A program made the translations under genes and the position numbers. A DNA stretch of 64,000 nt from Pyricularia pennisetigena (lineage: Eukaryota > Ascomycota > Sordariomycetes > Magnaporthales > Pyriculariaceae). Below are positions 1 to 14,110 of the stretch, one piece after another. A model generated the notes under the pieces. It had not been told where the DNA came from. It saw only the letters and a list, made by a program, of their open reading frames with translations, and did not search any database. Where the stretch lies: assembly GCF_004337985.1 (NCBI RefSeq), contig NC_043741.1, positions 5,962,417-6,026,416 on the forward strand. The letters run 5' to 3'. How positions within the stretch are numbered: the first letter of the stretch is position 1; each line of letters starts with the position of its first letter.

Positions 1-39
<39 letters not shown>

Positions 40-1867
40 CTTGGTCAGCTTTCGAGAGATATCCCATAGAGTTGATGGTACGCAAATGATGCTGTTCTTC
101 TTTTTTCCCTTATTCTTTACTCATGAGACCACTTTTTCACAGGGCAGTCTGGAAGTTTCTGTTTTGATGTTATCCTTTACGATTTGTTAGTTTCTGGGTT
201 ATTCTTGACGACCTTTTCCTTTCCATTTGCCGTATTTGTTTCTTGATAGTGCTTGATATTTCCGGAATTATATGTACTTGGAAACAACGCTGATCCGATA
301 TGTGCTCTGATGTTAAGAGGTTGCTGTCCCACATTAAATGATGTATGCCTTTGTGTTAGTTTGGCGTCTCTGGACCAGAAAATGTAAACGTGCCCAACCT
401 AGGAGCCGACCATATGTGGTGTTACACGACCCAGGTGTCGATGCCCTGCAAGACATGCTGGACTATGTAACTTGTGGGTATTGTGCGTATCAAGAGTGGA
501 CGCATGGGAATGCATCGATTTTCCCCTTTGCCCTTTTCTCATCCAAGAATTCCACAGCATAAATCCAAGCAAAACACGCGCGCAACCATGCATATTCAAC
601 GCCCAACCATAATTACATGCAAAGCGGCTTGATCACGCAGCATGATACGCTCCCCCTATCCCGAAATAAAGACGAATGAAAAACGCCACAGATTCTCCTG
701 CATTGCATTAGACGGCCCCTCCCTTGAACCAACTCCCCCCCTCCTTTTGTCGTTCGTTGCCGAACGGAAAGATATTGCGAAGTTCCCGTCACCCGATGGC
801 CGGCTGCAGCGCGGCCGCTCCCCAATGAAGGTGATTGTTTTCTTGGAGAGTTGCTGTCAGGCTCCTGCATATGTGTTGGGTGGGGGGTTGGGTTTGGTCT
901 ACGGAAGTTACGTCTCTTTCCCACGCGATGTATGTGCCTCTGTTCCTGCTTGTGCCATGTGATGCGAGACAAGCGGGAAACATGCGCGGTTGACCGGTGT
1001 GGATCACTAGCGACGACTGAATGTTTATTTATGTACTTATTTTATTTTATTTGTATTAATTTTTTTTTGTTGTTGTTTGTTTTACATATTTGCTACTTGC
1101 TGTTGAGGTTGTACCAAAACTAGGCAGCGAGTAGCTTAGAGCGATACATGCTTTGCTCGCGTGATATCCCTCAGCGGGCCCTCGTCCAACTCGCATGTCT
1201 TCACAGGTCTCTGCCTCTCGTCATCGGATAATCCGATGCAACGGCGACACGAGAAAATAACGGTTCGTCAGTCTCCACCTCACAAGACGCAGAAAAAAAA
1301 AGCCCATGTTTTGTTGGGCGAGGCGGTGTGTTCTCTCTTGCACCTCAGCGTGCCTGACTAGTTCGTGCCCGGGTTCCGGTTAGCGAACGCCACAAGGGAA
1401 AGCTCGTGAAACCCCCATCGCATGCCCCGAAGGCGCCTGCTACTACTACATCCATGGTGCGTGGATGTCACGCGGGGACAGATGGCTGCCCAAGGTGGAC
1501 TGCACGTGCTGTTGTGCTATTTTCAGGTCCCCCCGCCCTCTCTTCGCGCCTTGTAAGCGTCAACTTGTCGGGGATATTTGCTGAACTGAATGATATGGCT
1601 TCCCAGCCGCAAATTATTCAGGAATTACTTGCAGGCAGAGCGCTATTTGTCATGGTCTGGGTCCAAGCTGGACCTCAGTAGTAGTGAGATTGAGTTGCGC
1701 TCATGCGATGATGATATGGCGAGTCTGCGCAGATCTTGTACAAATCTAATCCATCCCTTTAATATCTGTATGAGAAACAACATGTACAAACTTCCTATCT
1801 CTCCCCTCCTCCAGGAAGCATGTATAACCGCCGGGGCTTTTAAATCCAAGCTGAACAAGCCTCACAT
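1..1867. other. Left-edge gene-free region
   Basis: No gene is supported here. The window opens with 39 consecutive T. The rest is unique sequence with scattered T-rich tracts (about 1021-1100). Short ORFs on both strands lack recognisable domains and show no coherent splice pattern. The stretch next to 1868 is the 3' flank of RRP9. A gene lying to the left could have a UTR reaching into this region. Confidence 0.6.
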
Positions 1868-3721
1868 TCACTCATCGTCATCATCTGATGTGTGACTTGC
1901 GCCATTTACTGACAACTTTTCCTTCACAATCTTGGGGACTTCGAAAACAAAGGCGCCGTTCTGACCACCCTTGATTCGTTTCCACCGCCCAAGGCGATGC
2001 TCCTTCCCAACCGCGGCAACAATGCAGACGCCGTCCTTGCCACGGTCTCCTCGTTCAAAGACCGATATGTCGTTGACGATACCTTTTATGAACTTGCTGT
2101 GACTGCTGTTGTCGTTCGTTGCGGTGTCGTTGTCTCCATTTGTAATTGCCGTTCCCTTGCTTTTGTCCTTATCGAAAGCACTCATGTCTTGGCTTGACTC
2201 TAGGGGTTGTCCTAGTACGCCGGCAGCTTCAAGTTTCTTCTTGTCGTCGCTTAACCTCCAGATCCGCACACAGCCATCCCAGCTGCCGCTCAAGATGAGG
2301 TCTGAGTATGGAATTGTACGTAGTGCGGTGATCCAGCGTGGTTGCGGTGGTGGTATTACTTTGGGGTCTGGAGATTTGTCTGCTGAGGCAGCCTCCAGGG
2401 CCAATGGAGGTTCAAGACCGTGAGCTAGCGGAAGAACAAATACAGGTCTTTTCTTCTGTAAGCTCCACAGTGAGATGGAACCGTTGTCGCTGCCAGTTAC
2501 AAACAGCTCATCATCTAACATGGCGATTCGGTCCATGCTGCCCTCATGAGCGAGCGACTTTGGATCTATACCCTCCGGGCAGTTGTTCTTTTTGTTCAGT
2601 GTAGTCCCGCCGCCGCCACGAAACACGAGCTGTGATTCCTCAACCACCTTCCACAACCGTGCAGTGCGGTCTCGTGCACCTGCCGAGACGCAGCGCTCTT
2701 GAGCCAGGGCATCAATATCAACCACATGATCCTGGTGGCCGAACAGTGTCTCAATGTACGCAAGGTTGTCAATGTTCCACACCTTGACCGTCCTGTCTCG
2801 CGAGCCAGAGTAGAGCTGGTTTGTTCCCCTTTGAAAAGCCAAACTTGTCACGGCGTCTCGGTGATGCGTTAGGGCGCGGACTGGTTTAAGTGTCTCCGCG
2901 TCGTGGACAACTATCCGCTTGTCTGCGCCGGCTGTCACCACCCATTTGCCATCTTGAGATGCCGCCACAGCTAGTATCGCTCCCGTGTGCCCGTGATAAC
3001 TCTTGTCGTTAGATTTCCTACTATCACCCCGAAGGCTGGCAACCTTCTCCGGTCGTCGTTTCGGTGGCGCGCTGGGCTTCTTGGACTTCTTTTTGGTCGT
3101 CTGCGGCCACTGGTATTGGGGTAGATCCTGAAGCTTCCATTTACTCAGGAACATGTCTTTTGTGACTAGGTATGCGTAAGGAGGGCAAGTGGCTACGCCC
3201 GTGACGTTCTCGGGGTTCCACCGAAATCCAGTCTGGTATGTTTTCGGGTAGTCGAGTTGGAGAGCCACATGTCGATATACCTTCCCCTTTGACTCCGCAA
3301 CGTCCTCCTTGAGCCGCTCGGCGATGATGTCCCTGTCGATCTCCTCGGCATCGAATGCATATTCATCCTCGGCAGCGACTTCCTGCCTCACATTTTCGAG
3401 ATACCGCTCGGCAAGCCTGAGGCGACGCTCGGCAGCAGTCTCCCCTTCGCGCTCTGAATCGTTGTCCGAACCGGAACCAGCCTCGAAATCATCCGCATCC
3501 TGGCCCTGGTCATTTTCAGAATCGGAGTCGCTGCCTGATATCGATTCGTCACGTTCGACCCTTTTTTTGGCTGGAGCTGCGGAGCTAGGCTTGTCTCTTG
3601 ATTTGGACGCCCCAGCTTTCGATGGCCTGGAACCGCTTGTTGCAAGTCTCTTTTTGGGATTTTCGGGTGCTGTAGTACGTTTTCGCTTTTGAGCGCCAGG
3701 AACAGTGAAAAAAGAGGACAT
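1868..3721 (-). CDS. RRP9: U3 snoRNP WD40 protein Rrp9 (U3-55K)
   Basis: Intronless 617-residue protein. The N-terminal ~145 residues are basic, then Ser/Asp/Glu-rich (about 60-95), typical of nucleolar proteins. A WD40 propeller follows from about residue 145 to the end, with clear blades starting near SYHGHTGAILAV (241), LTHHRDAVTSLAF (284) and LFGHQDHVVDIDAL (326). The segment around ERCVSAGARDRTARLWK (about 342-358) is characteristic of Rrp9. Family knowledge: Rrp9 binds the box B/C motif of U3 snoRNA in the small-subunit processome and is needed for 18S rRNA processing in the nucleolus. It is transcribed away from PRE1 across a 466 bp shared promoter. The ATG is followed by a typical N-terminus and no upstream exon is needed. 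Confidence 0.93.
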   Translation of the reverse strand: MSSFFTVPGAQKRKRTTAPENPKKRLATSGSRPSKAGASKSRDKPSSAAPAKKRVERDESISGSDSDSENDQGQDADDFEAGSGSDNDSEREGETAAERRLRLAERYLENVRQEVAAEDEYAFDAEEIDRDIIAERLKEDVAESKGKVYRHVALQLDYPKTYQTGFRWNPENVTGVATCPPYAYLVTKDMFLSKWKLQDLPQYQWPQTTKKKSKKPSAPPKRRPEKVASLRGDSRKSNDKSYHGHTGAILAVAASQDGKWVVTAGADKRIVVHDAETLKPVRALTHHRDAVTSLAFQRGTNQLYSGSRDRTVKVWNIDNLAYIETLFGHQDHVVDIDALAQERCVSAGARDRTARLWKVVEESQLVFRGGGGTTLNKKNNCPEGIDPKSLAHEGSMDRIAMLDDELFVTGSDNGSISLWSLQKKRPVFVLPLAHGLEPPLALEAASADKSPDPKVIPPPQPRWITALRTIPYSDLILSGSWDGCVRIWRLSDDKKKLEAAGVLGQPLESSQDMSAFDKDKSKGTAITNGDNDTATNDNSSHSKFIKGIVNDISVFERGDRGKDGVCIVAAVGKEHRLGRWKRIKGGQNGAFVFEVPKIVKEKLSVNGASHTSDDDDE

Positions 3722-4187
3722 TTTGCTGTCGAGAGGCTTTCAATGGGTGGAGGTGGTAATACTACCTCGTCTGCATCTTTGGAGGTTTTTTTTTTTTTTT
3801 TCTCTCTCTACCTTCTCTTCCCGAAGGCGGTCCAGCGCATGTCGCTCGAGAAATTTTTGGCGGGGAGTACGGTCAAAAAAAGTCACTGAAAGCATTGGTG
3901 GGGCATTAAGTTAATCCCATTGGTTGTAAGCTACATGGGTGGCCTGGTCGGATCATCTGCTTGGGCCAGCCCCACCATGGTTGTTCCGGCAGGCGGTAGC
4001 GGAGGTGCGCGTCAACGGTTGGATGGTGCTGGAGGGACTGTCACCGATGCTAAGAGCTGGGGGACGTTGGCCCCATCACGGAGCTTCCACGAGCAGACGA
4101 GTAAACCAGCCAGGACAACGTAGCTCCGCAATCAACACACACAAAACATCCCAACCTCTAATCGCAACTTCGTAGAATACAATCAAG
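3722..4187. promoter_or_regulatory. Bidirectional RRP9/PRE1 promoter with CCAAT box
   Basis: This 466 bp spacer separates two divergently transcribed start codons. It holds a T/CT tract (about 3787-3815), an AAATTTTT element near 3850 that resembles the ribosome-biogenesis RRPE motif, and an inverted CCAAT box (ATTGG at 3919-3923) in good context. CCAAT boxes bind the HAP/NF-Y complex in fungi. Assignment of these motifs is by sequence similarity only. Confidence 0.5.
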
Positions 4188-5030
4188 ATGTAAGTCAGTC
4201 GGACGATTAATTTGTGCCTTTTTGCTGTTGTTGACAAGCTTCTAGGGAGGTTCTTTTGGGGATCACGGGCAAGGACTTCACCTTGATCGCAGCATCCAAG
4301 GCGGCGATGCGGGGAGCCACCGTCCTGAAGGCATCTGACGACAAGACGAGGCCACTAAACAAGCACACCATGATCGCGTTTTCTGGCGAGCCTGGAGACA
4401 CCAGTATGATTTTCATGACACCTCTTACCGCGGCGTGTCCAGTCGGATTGGCCTGCTAACCGCGGCGTTATACCATCGTTACCAGTCCAATTTGCGGAGT
4501 ACATCATGGCAAACGCGAAGCTCTATTCTATGCGTAATGAGACCGATCTTTCACCGTCTGCACTGGCGCATTACGTCCGTGGCGAGCTTGCCTCGAGCTT
4601 GAGGTCGCGGAAGCCATACACAGTCAACCTCCTCCTGGGCGGTGTTGACCCCATCACACACAAGCCGAGCCTCTACTGGCTGGACTACCTTGCGGCTCTG
4701 GCGCCGGTCCCATATGCCGCACATGGATATGCTCAGTAAGATCCCCCATTTCATGCAAGATAGTTGGCAGGCTTGTGACCCGAGATGTTATGTGTCTGAC
4801 CACGCCCCGTTGATTTTTTTAACAACAGGTACTACTGCCTCTCCATCCTCGATAAACATCATCACCCCGATATCACCCTGCACCAGGGTATTAAGATCCT
4901 GACGATGTGCACCGACGAGCTGAAGAGGAGATTACCGATCGACTTTAAAGGAATGGTGGTGAAGGCGGTGACAAAGGATGGAATCCGCGACATCGAATTT
5001 GACGATGACAAGATTGTCAAGAGTGCTTGA
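4188..5030 (+). CDS. PRE1: 20S proteasome beta-4 subunit (Pre1/PSMB2)
   Basis: Four exons (4188-4189, 4246-4403, 4486-4735, 4829-5030) give 203 residues, the normal length for this subunit. The product begins [19 protein letters not shown] and continues through [38 protein letters not shown] and [14 protein letters not shown], all typical of beta-4. Family knowledge: this is a non-catalytic beta-ring subunit of the 20S core, as the N-terminus lacks the catalytic Thr. The first intron (56 bp, GTAAGT to CTAG) lies inside the initiator codon: AT is in exon 1 and G opens exon 2. No other in-frame ATG precedes the conserved N-terminus. The second intron junction gives ATC, so T-I-Q-F. RRP9 is divergent upstream. 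Confidence 0.95.
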
Positions 5031-7309
5031 AGCTGTGTATCGGAGCCAGTCCCCGGCACCTTCTTCACGTCATTTTCGCGGACTGCAGGCGCTTTGTACT
5101 ATTAGAATCGGTTTAGACTGGACTGGATTTCAACGGCGACAGAAAATCAATGACAATCATGATGAAGTTAATACGCCCAGTTATGATGCTACTGAGTGGT
5201 GGGTTGCTCCAATCCGGAAATTCAAGTGAAGGGATAGTAGGTGCCAAATATGATGTTTGTATTAGGATGTTACAACCAAAATAGTGAAGCATACTAGGGC
5301 TGGGCAGGGATTGCGCTGTTAACATGATAAATTTGCGATGCATGACCTCGATCTTGATCAACAGAGGTCGTCTACCTTAACAGTATGCCTTATAAGAAGG
5401 GACGGACACCGGTCATGACAAAAGTCGCGTTTGATCTATGTGTAATAAAGTGTATATTTGACTATTTCAGACAAGTATGCAGAATTACCTTGGAACCTAT
5501 CAACCATCAACAATCATAGGGCTTGCTACGTTAATAATTAACAGTCTCTATGTGGTGGTTACAAACACCATGGTGTATGTTGTTCTACCTACCTTGCATT
5601 CGAGTGAGCATCTCCGGGTGGTAACAGTGGAGAAAATTCGCCCGAGGTTTCATGACTCAAAACATCAGACGGTCTATCGTCTTCGCCGTGCGATCAGATA
5701 TGATGACATGGATTGTTGCAACACCTTTTACGTTTATCATCATTCAGGCACAAGGTTGGTCATGGCCCTTGGTTGGTGGCGTCCGTCTCATCATCAGATA
5801 ATAACGGTTGGCCGGATACAGAATTGCCACTGAGGGTGTCATGCTGAAGCCTGGTTGACCTGCATACCTACAGAAAACCTAATGTTTAGGCAGCGACTTG
5901 GTCTCGGCGGCATGCTAGGCTTGCTGTGTGGACATTAGATTGCTAAAGTAATCGATCGTTTGGAGATCAAATATGCGAGCCCTTGTTCTTTGGATTGCTT
6001 TGGAGACTGAAGACAGTTTGTCGGTAGGTTGAGTACCCGGTGGGTTGTTGAACTAGTTTGACTAGTCTACGTAGGTTTAAGCTTCATATTGCTTGTCTGC
6101 GCCTGGCATTTAGAGAGATTGGGTTATGGCCTCCCCGCCGCCTCTCCACACGAACAAAGTCGCAATACAAACATCAATCCCCTGATCGTCCACAATAGTC
6201 GGGATGTCTGCGCACGTCCTGGCCTCATGAGGTTGAATGACCCACTTAGACGACTGGCATAGTGCAAGTTTGATTTTGGGGCTTCGGGAATGGCTGCCCG
6301 AACCTTCCTGACGTGTTGTCTGTGAGTACCGTATGTAGGTACTGTACCGACCTTGGTATGGATTTCTTTTTATCTCCTTTCTTCAGGCAAATCAGGCACT
6401 GTAGACCGCTAACTTACCTTGCAATTGCTTTTTTCCTGGGTGGATATGCACCTGGATAGGATGTCATGCAAAAGCAGTTAAGCAAAAGAAAGTCACCTGG
6501 TCTATGCGATAATAAACGCCACGTTCGTGATTGAATATTTAACAAGAAGTCAAGGTTGACCTCGCAATGATCTCGACTCGCGCGCCATCATGTTCAGAGA
6601 ACCAGGAAAGCAAAATGTTTCAATTAAACATTGAACGAAATCTCGGTTGAGCCCACCGGTAGGTGACGCCAACGATTCTAATAAGCCAGTATATGGCACA
6701 TCCACCGTGCCAGGCATTCATGTGATAACTGTCGATGTCTGTTTTGGAGACAGACAATGTGTCAACATGATACTGCGTAGGGCTGACTTACTTGCATCAG
6801 CGCCAGTCGGAGAACTTCGAAAGTACGGAAGGCGGCAGAGTGTTACTCCCAATCTATATTGGTATGAGAATTAGGCACTTCGAGATGCTAAAGATAATAA
6901 TAGCAAGCACAAATTCCGGATCACAGATGGGCGATCAAGTCAGCAGAAGCAAAGTTGAGATGGATGCAGGCGACCATGGTACCATATCACCGTATCTTAA
7001 TGGATTGGGGAAAATAAGCAACCGAGGGTCGCCGTCTTGTCTGATCTTCCTCTGATAATACTGGATCTTGGACTTTGTTCATCAAGGGCTTTTAGACGTG
7101 GTAATTGGAAGGCTTCGCCGGCCCGGAGAACTCCATGCATGGTTTCGAAGGTTCTTGCTTGCTACTCAGCTTAGTCTAGTCTTAATTTGCTGCAGAGAAA
7201 GAACTGCAGCGGCAAACGGCATACTGGACCTAACGCCCAGAACAGAATTGACAGTGCCTCGATCAAATTGCCACCTGCCCACAGAGTAAGCCAGCAAGGC
7301 AAGCAACCG

Positions 7310-7383
<74 letters not shown>

Positions 7384-8208
7384 GCACACAACGTGTGGAT
7401 TTCTACATAACTGGGGACAAATTTTTTCCTGGGCTAGACTGGGTGTCTCGCTGCTCCTGCGCCAACGGGCCATGTAGACTGGTTCAATTTTGGCAGGTAG
7501 TAAAAGAAATCTTGAAGATGAGCAGGTAGCCGGTTTGCATAGACATTCCCTCAGGTGATGTGCTTCTCTTGTCGATTTCTTTTTTGGTCCGTCATGACGA
7601 CAAAGGATTTTTTTTTGGTAGTGTTTTGCTTTGCAGATTTCTTTTCTTTTGCCCGAGATCTGCGCAACCAAATGACTCTTAGCGCCTTCCTGCCTTGCCC
7701 ATGGCTTTCCCGCTCGAAATTGTTCTTGCTTAAGTGCGCGCCACGCCACCAGAGGTCGCACCCACCTCACGGGGGGTTTAAAGTGGGGCCCACGTCAAAA
7801 GTCTTCAGTTCACCTTCTTTTCGAAAAATTTCCTTGCGTCCTCCATTTCTGTTTTTCCTTCAAGCGCAAGGATTTTTTCAATCCGATCATCTACACCAGA
7901 CAAATCCCCTCATTTTTGTCGTCTTTCCCTTCACTCTCTTGGAGATTGTTTTTTTTCTTCACAGGAGGGTTATCAAAGGCGTCTTTCATTCTAATTGTTT
8001 GCGTTGCCGAAATCTAATAGACGATACGAGAAGCACTCTGGAAGCTGCCACTTCCTCACTGCCTCTCATTTCCATTTCAGTTTGCGGTTTACAAGTCGAA
8101 CACTTTTTTCTTCTTCATTTCTTGTCGAAACTTCTTTGGGAACAAGCCCAAACAACGAAACGAAACGATATTTGAGTTCATCTCGGCTGATACACGAAGA
8201 TTATAATC
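5031..8208. other. Gene-poor interval upstream of DED1
   Basis: About 3.2 kb with no supported gene. ORFs such as 5477-5833 (118 codons) have no recognisable domain or codon pattern. The left part is the 3' flank of PRE1, and the middle is unique, moderately AT-rich DNA with a GGTACTGTACC palindrome at 6338-6348. A CA microsatellite lies at 7313-7378. The right 650 bases (about 7550-8200) are strongly pyrimidine-rich on the + strand, as expected for the promoter and leader of the highly expressed DED1 gene. Confidence 0.55.
7313..7378. repeat. (CA)33 dinucleotide microsatellite
   Basis: Uninterrupted CA repeats, 33 units, followed by CG-interrupted CA units to about 7390. It is the longest simple dinucleotide repeat in the window. 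It creates long Cys-Val and Thr-His ORFs that are not genes. Confidence 0.97.
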
Positions 8209-10289
<2,081 letters not shown>

Positions 10290-11696
10290 AACCTTGGGAT
10301 AACAATTTCAAGTGCTGGATTGCATCATCGGGTCCAGCTGGCGGTAGCCGTCCACACTTCCCTTCCATTTCCATTTCGCCCTGCACATTTTGCATTTTCA
10401 ACATTTTTTTTCGACTCGCGATGACGGCATCACATCGACAAACGCTGCTTTTTGAGTCTTGCGGAGCGGCAACTCCGCCCAGGCTTTTGTTTTTCAAGCT
10501 ACGACGATAGATCGCATCTTTTTACTGCGCTACTCCTAAATACCCATAGACCACAGGGGAGTGTTGCGGCCACGAAAGCCGCAGCCGGCGCTACAGGTGC
10601 GATACAAGAATGTGGGATTTTTGCTCCTAGGGATGTTTGGCTCGAGCCTCGTTCCCCCTGGGTTGCTTCCCCACTAATGACGATCATGTCTCTGCTTTTC
10701 TTACCTTCAAGAAGCACGCGTTTGTGTTCGAATAGAGTCGCATGTCGCATGTCGCGATTGTGCTTTTCTTTTCCCTTTCTTTTCTCTTTTTTCTTTTTTT
10801 TTTGCACATTTTCATATTTTTCTGCTTTGTTTTGTGGCATTTACATATTAGACAAAAGTGGATTTCTCGGTTCTTTCTGGTCGCAGGCGTGTCGTGCGGC
10901 CTTTACTTTCAGAGGCACACCATAGAGGAGGCACGCTGATAGACTGGCATGATTGTTTTCTTTTCCTTCACTCTTCCGAGGCATGGGTACTACGAGTCTG
11001 GCAGGACTACGCGGTACTACTTGCGACTGTGTGCCGCAATGCGGCGCGAGGAACGTTTTAATGATACCCAATCACCTTTTTGATGAGCACAGCCCCTGCT
11101 GGGGCGGATGAGCTTATGACACGAAGGATTTAGGGTCTTCGGCTATTGAAGGTCGCTGCAGTCTCGGAACTGGCAGTGTCCCTTGGGACATGGGGGGAAA
11201 ACTGGACAAAGGAAAAGAGAACTTTTAATTGTAAAGACCCAACGAGGGCCAGGCATTTATGCTTCAGGACAATGAGCACACTGGAAGATGAGGGATTCTT
11301 CCTGGCGGAGGAAAACGGGGCAGGGCAACTAGGTTATGTTGGAGCCTGTTTGGCTGGCCTTCATTGTGCTCGGGCATCACTGATGGGATGGAAGTCGGGG
11401 ACCCCGAACTGAGGACTCCCACAAAAAAAAACCAAAAAAATAACTCAATTGACCTGTGATTGCTCTAACTTGTACATGACATTGATCAATTGGTGAAACA
11501 ATGATGCTGTTCAACTGTACAAGACATTTACGGCAGACTTTACTAAATATCGCTATTAACTGAGGATTACCGCAAGCTTCAACTTGTCTGTGGCAATAAA
11601 ATCTTTTACAGGTCTATAAACCCATGATTGGACAGGATATACAATAAATACACGTTCAACTGGATCGAAGCATCAAAAACCAACCAGTGTCCCAAA
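10290..11696. other. DED1 3' flank and spacer
   Basis: No gene is seen. It contains the DED1 3' region, with several T-rich tracts around 10760-10830, and the 3' flank of the convergent SDH5 gene on the other side. ORFs here are short and unrelated to known families. Confidence 0.6.
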
Positions 11697-12531
11697 TCAG
11701 TTCAGCGGCGGCATAAAAGCCATCCCGCCGCCGGTGTTTCCGGAACGGGCTTGGTCATTGCCCAGAGGCTGCTGCTTCCCACCATCCAGCACACCAGCCG
11801 CAGACCTCTCTCTGACGTGCCTTCTCAGGAGCGCGAGGATCTCGCTGTCCTTCCAGCGCGAAGGCACCGGCCTGTACGCGGGCTTGAAGGTGCCGACGGT
11901 CTGGGCCCACTCGCCGGGTCGCGGACTCTGCGTGGGCGTCTGCGCCTGCGGCGCCTTCTGGTTGCCGTTCTCCGCCACGCCGTCCTCGCTCTGGGTGGCC
12001 CAGTAGTAGATGTCCCAGTCGTTCTCATCCAGGAAGCGGTCGTACTGTTGCATCTGTTCCACGCTCATGGTGGGCAGGTGCGCTTTGGCAAAGGTAGAAA
12101 GGAGAAGCTCGGATTCGAGGGTGCCTCGGCCGCGTGACTGGCCTGTATTCGGGAGAGGAAAGATGATCACAGTCAGCTTTTTTTTTCTTCCTTGTTTTCC
12201 ACTCCTTGAAATCCTCCATACTAGAGATGCAAGGGGGAGAACTGGAGATTTTTGATGGTCACTAACGTTGGAGCCTGGCGCGCATAGTCCTTGCATCCTC
12301 GCCGACACGGCGCAGGGGCTCGATGCGGAACTTTGCTCCCTGCAGCTCGCCGACGCCGAGCTCTCCGTCCGGAATGGCATCTGGGGCTGCCGGCTTGGTC
12401 GAGTTGAAGCGTCTCGCGGCGGCGACACAGCAGGTCGTGGGTGCGGCTGCTGCGGAGCAGGAAGAGATGCGAAGGTTGGTGGCGAACTGCCGTGTTGCCA
12501 CAGGTCGGAGGATGCGCTGTAATGAGGCCAT
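11697..12531 (-). CDS. SDH5: Succinate dehydrogenase assembly factor 2, mitochondrial (Sdh5/SDHAF2)
   Basis: Two exons on the minus strand (12531-12267, 12142-11697; 124 bp intron) give 236 residues. The N-terminus (about 40 residues, Arg/Ala/Ser-rich, with RRFNSTK) is a mitochondrial presequence. Splicing restores [19 protein letters not shown], followed by [20 protein letters not shown] and [10 protein letters not shown], the signature of the SDHAF2/Emi5 family. Family knowledge: the protein promotes covalent FAD attachment to the flavoprotein subunit Sdh1 in the matrix, so complex II can assemble. The C-terminal ~80 residues ([20 protein letters not shown], then low complexity) extend beyond the animal protein; from memory a similar extension occurs in other filamentous fungi. 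It is divergent from SEC28 over 444 bp. Confidence 0.93.
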
Positions 12532-12975
12532 TTTGTGCTTTTGTGTATCTATTGTTATATGTACGACCTCGCGGCACAGCCTCTTCCGTATCGAAATTTT
12601 TTTTAGCTTTATAAATATTCAAGACGTTGTGTACGTTCCCGATCTTTCTCTTTGGATGCAAAAGTATCCATCGCCAAGCCGAGGTCGGGATTCTGAGCCT
12701 TACTATGATTCTCTCGAGTGGCGGGACCCACTTATACTTATCGGCGCTGCCCGCGTCCAGCCCGACCTACCTGGCCAGTTAGACCGCCCCACCATTGATC
12801 GCATAGCAGGGACTCGGTGATAAGTTACAAACTGATTCGACATTGACAACGTTCATATACCACTGTGCTATAGCCCTTTGTGTTTATTTTTTGGGGACGA
12901 TTCTTCTTCTGGCAAGTAGTTTTCCAACGCGATCCATTCGAAAGAAAAGCACTCCGCTCCATCCAACCCGCCAAA
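12532..12975. promoter_or_regulatory. Bidirectional SDH5/SEC28 promoter
   Basis: A 444 bp spacer between two divergent start codons, one of the compact shared promoters in the window. A T-rich segment lies near 12596-12605. No consensus element was identified with confidence. Confidence 0.45.
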
Positions 12976-14110
12976 ATGGACCCCTACTCAGCTGAGGGCG
13001 AGCTCATCAACATCCACAACCACTTCCACCAGGGCCAGTTCCAGGAGGTGGTCGACTACGACACGTCCTCCCTCTCGCCAGAGAACGCCCTCCCCGCCAA
13101 GGTACTGCAGCTACGATCCCGCATCGCCCTGGGCCAGGCGGAAGATGTCCTGGCTGAGGTGAAGGGCAAGTCGGAGCCCGAGCTGGCCGTCGTGGGCGCC
13201 CTGGCCCAGCAGGCTCTCGGCAAGACCGACGCTGCCGTCGCTGTCGTCGAGAAGCTGGCCGAGGAGAGCGGTGACAACCCGGTTGTGCAGGTTGTTGGCG
13301 GCACGGTGCTCCAGGCTGCGGGCAAGTCGGAGGAGGCGCTGGCGCTGCTGTCCAAGCAACAAGGAAACCGTATGTTTTCCGAATCTTCCTTGCATGTTGT
13401 ACGAGGATGAATTGCTGCTGACTAGGCCCTGTCTACTTCAGTCGATGCCGTGGCTCTCAGCGTCCATATTCACCTTGCTCTGAACCGCAACGACCTCGCA
13501 TTCAAGGAAGTAAAGGCCGCGCGGAGCTGGGCCCAAGACAGCTTGCTGGTGAACCTGGCCGAGTCATGGGTTGGCATGAGGAAGGTACGCGAACTCCTAC
13601 CATTTCCAATGTCGAACGAGAGCATAGCTGTTTGAGTATGGAATGCTGACTTGATATACTTCTTGTGCGAGTAGGGAGGTGAGGCTTACCAGCAGGCCTT
13701 CTACGTCTTTGAGGAGCTGGCACAGTCAGCGTCAACATCATCGGTGCGGACTCTTGTCGCTCAGGCCGTAGCTGAGCTTCACCTCGGCCGGACCGAAGAG
13801 GCACAGGCCGCGCTGGAGCAGGCTACGCAAAAGGATCCCAACTTTGCCGAGACGGTCGCAAACCTGCTCGTCCTCAAGGTCATTACCGGTGCTAATGCAG
13901 ATGAGCAGACCAGGTAAGAGTCTTTCCGTTTTCTGTATAGGCTGTGAACAGGGGGAGGCTTACTGACAAATGCTTCGGCATGTCCGTTTTAGCTTGTTGA
14001 AGAAGACCGCACCGGATCACCCGCTGTTGGTTGATTTGGAGGAGAAGAGTGCTCTGTTCGATAAGGCTGCTACGAAATACAGCGCCAAGGTGTCAACTGT
14101 GTCAAGTTAA
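12976..14110 (+). CDS. SEC28: Coatomer (COPI) epsilon subunit
   Basis: Four exons (12976-13369, 13442-13584, 13675-13913, 13993-14110) encode 297 residues. The product is helical TPR-like throughout: MDPYSAEGELINIHNHFHQG, GQFQEVVDYD, then LNRNDLAFKEVKAARSWAQD, AYQQAFYVFEELAQ and LHLGRTEEAQAALEQATQKD. These match the epsilon-COP family in order and length. Family knowledge: epsilon-COP stabilises alpha-COP in the cage of COPI vesicles that return cargo from Golgi to ER. All introns are 72-90 bp with standard borders, and each junction preserves the frame. SDH5 is divergent upstream, and a small membrane-protein gene converges from 14441. Confidence 0.94.

Noticed and set aside
5477..5833. 118-codon + ORF downstream of PRE1
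   Set aside because: No domain, no start context and no splice-linked continuation.
7171..7770. 199-codon minus-strand ORF with long Cys-Val run
   Set aside because: The run is the translated CA microsatellite; the flanks have no domain and no supporting splice structure.
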